Assembly: GCA_012295275.1 (NCBI GenBank)
Contig: CM022672.1
Location: forward strand, 17,979,894 to 18,029,893
Direction of reading: 5' to 3'
Source of the DNA: Chrysomallon squamiferum
Lineage: Eukaryota > Mollusca > Gastropoda > Neomphalida > Peltospiridae
Length of the DNA: 50,000 nucleotides
The notes below the pieces were generated by a model. It did not search any database and was not told the origin of the DNA. It saw only the letters and a list, made by a program, of their open reading frames with translations. How positions within the stretch are numbered: position 1 is the stretch's first letter; each line of letters begins with the position of its first letter. A program made the translations under genes and the position numbers. Shown piece after piece: positions 48,825 through 50,000 of this stretch.

Positions 48825-50000
48825 CTCCCTCTATTTCTCTCTGTCTGTCTGTCTGCCTGACTGCCTGTCTATCTGTCTCTGTCTTTCTGTTTCTCTGACT
48901 CACTGAATCATGTTTCGTCATCACATAACCAAGCTAACGTAGCCGTTACAATGAAAAGTTTCTCTTCTTTTCTTTTTTTCTCTTCTAATTTTTTTTTTTT
49001 TTTTTTTTTGACAAATCTGTCACTGCAAACCGCTTATGAATCAGACTGAAGTCCCAGTAGGTAGCAGCTGTCAAGCTTTAAACGTCTTCCTGTCAGCTTT
49101 TATTACCTTAACCAAAATTATGAAAGCGAGCAGACAATACAGAACAGTGGTATAGCATTAGTCACCATTTTAATCAGTGTTTCTCATGTCTACATACAGT
49201 TTATGAATGACATCACAGAAGCGTCTGAAAGTTGTTATAAATCTTGTATAACATAATCTTGGCCCGAGGCTGCGAGATTTACAATGAAATTTGACACACA
49301 CAACTCTCATGTTAATACTTTTTCTTTTTTTTTTTTTTTTTTAATGTTCTGAATTAGACTTGTGAATAGTTTAAAACTTTATTAATGCTTCTGATGTTCA
49401 TCTGAAAGCTAGTAACAATAAAAATCACACTGTTTTAAGGTTGAATTATTCACTTCGAAGTCAATTAATTTGGTACACGTTTTCACTCATATGTACACAC
49501 TTAACTGCATGCATACACGCAAGTATACATACATACACCCACATTTATACATTATATACACCCACATACGCTCACACACTTGGGCATACGCATAGAAATT
49601 TTGAGTAAAGATAATTATCAATGAAAAACGAAACCGTTAAATGAATTCTGCATGTAACTAAAGAATAGGCACGGGTGTAATTTATGGCTAATATGAACAA
49701 ACAGTCTTACAAGACTGGTAGGTAGCATAACAGCTAGATAATACAATAATATGAATAAACAATTACACTGAATGTTACGCAAGAAGAAACAACACGGTGA
49801 AAATAATTGAAAGAATAAAGAAAAGGCACCGTAATGTGGTAAATTTAAATTAAATTCTGGCGTGGATGAAGAAAAACATCACACAGTTGTTAAATAAGCA
49901 TTACAATAAAGAAAGCAGAAATGATCAGCTGGCACATTACTGTCAAAATTAATAACGGGAATAACGATAATAAGAAAAACTGTAAGGAATTAAAAAAAAA

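Larger units (their letters stand above)
35361..50000. other. Distal intergenic region, no gene supported
   Basis: About 14.6 kb with no reading frame that has domain content plus splice or signal support. It is dominated by AT-rich DNA, homopolymers and microsatellites, most of the longer ones listed separately. GC-richer patches at 36860-37160, 41550-41960, 47480-48190 and 48345-48400 break the pattern and are discussed as findings. The stretches 38100-38870, 39400-40330, 42200-43700, 44400-45500 and 48830-50000 contain nothing I can name. Confidence 0.65.

Overview
The window reads as an AT-rich, intron-bearing animal nuclear genome, most likely a lophotrochozoan and probably a mollusc. 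This rests on GT-AG introns of several hundred to about 1,450 bases, an intronless animal-type HSP70, very abundant (GA)n, (CT)n, (CA)n, (AAT)n and (ACT)n microsatellites, and an animal-type KIAA0232/DUF4603 gene. The species call is inference; nothing here is bacterial, viral or CRISPR-like.

Layout. (1) Positions 186-2105, minus strand: a complete, intronless, GC-rich cytosolic HSP70 of 639 aa ending EEVD. Its promoter lies at 2241-2453 and has a TATA box and a ladder of about 42-base modules carrying heat-shock elements. (2) 2454-9540: repeat-rich intergenic DNA without a supportable gene. (3) 9780-20810, plus strand: a nine-exon gene for a 1,746-aa protein whose N-terminus resembles vertebrate KIAA0232 (DUF4603). 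A single 4.2-kb exon codes for most of it, and the C-terminus carries two tandem CCCH zinc fingers. Its 5' leader, as I model it, holds two upstream ORFs chained stop-to-start, the second overlapping the main start codon as TAATG. (4) 20811 to about 27.4 kb: AT-rich downstream sequence that may include a long 3' UTR; then empty DNA to 33.3 kb. (5) 33350-35112, plus strand: the last two exons of an unrecognised GC-rich protein gene. Its final exon contains an apparent one-base deletion near 34576, so no single frame spans it. A good poly(A) signal follows at 35355. (6) 35361-50000: no supportable gene, many microsatellites, and a few short GC-richer islands (36.9-37.2, 41.5-41.95, 47.5-48.2, 48.35-48.4 kb) that may be decayed exons, regulatory DNA or old repeats.

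The three genes are not evidently functionally linked. The best leads for follow-up are the modular heat-shock promoter, the uORF-to-main-ORF chain, the large protein's combination of repeated I/V-W motifs with tandem CCCH fingers (which suggests a role in RNA regulation), and the frame break in the 35-kb gene. The first and last are directly visible; the second depends on splice choice; the third is visible in sequence but its function is inference.
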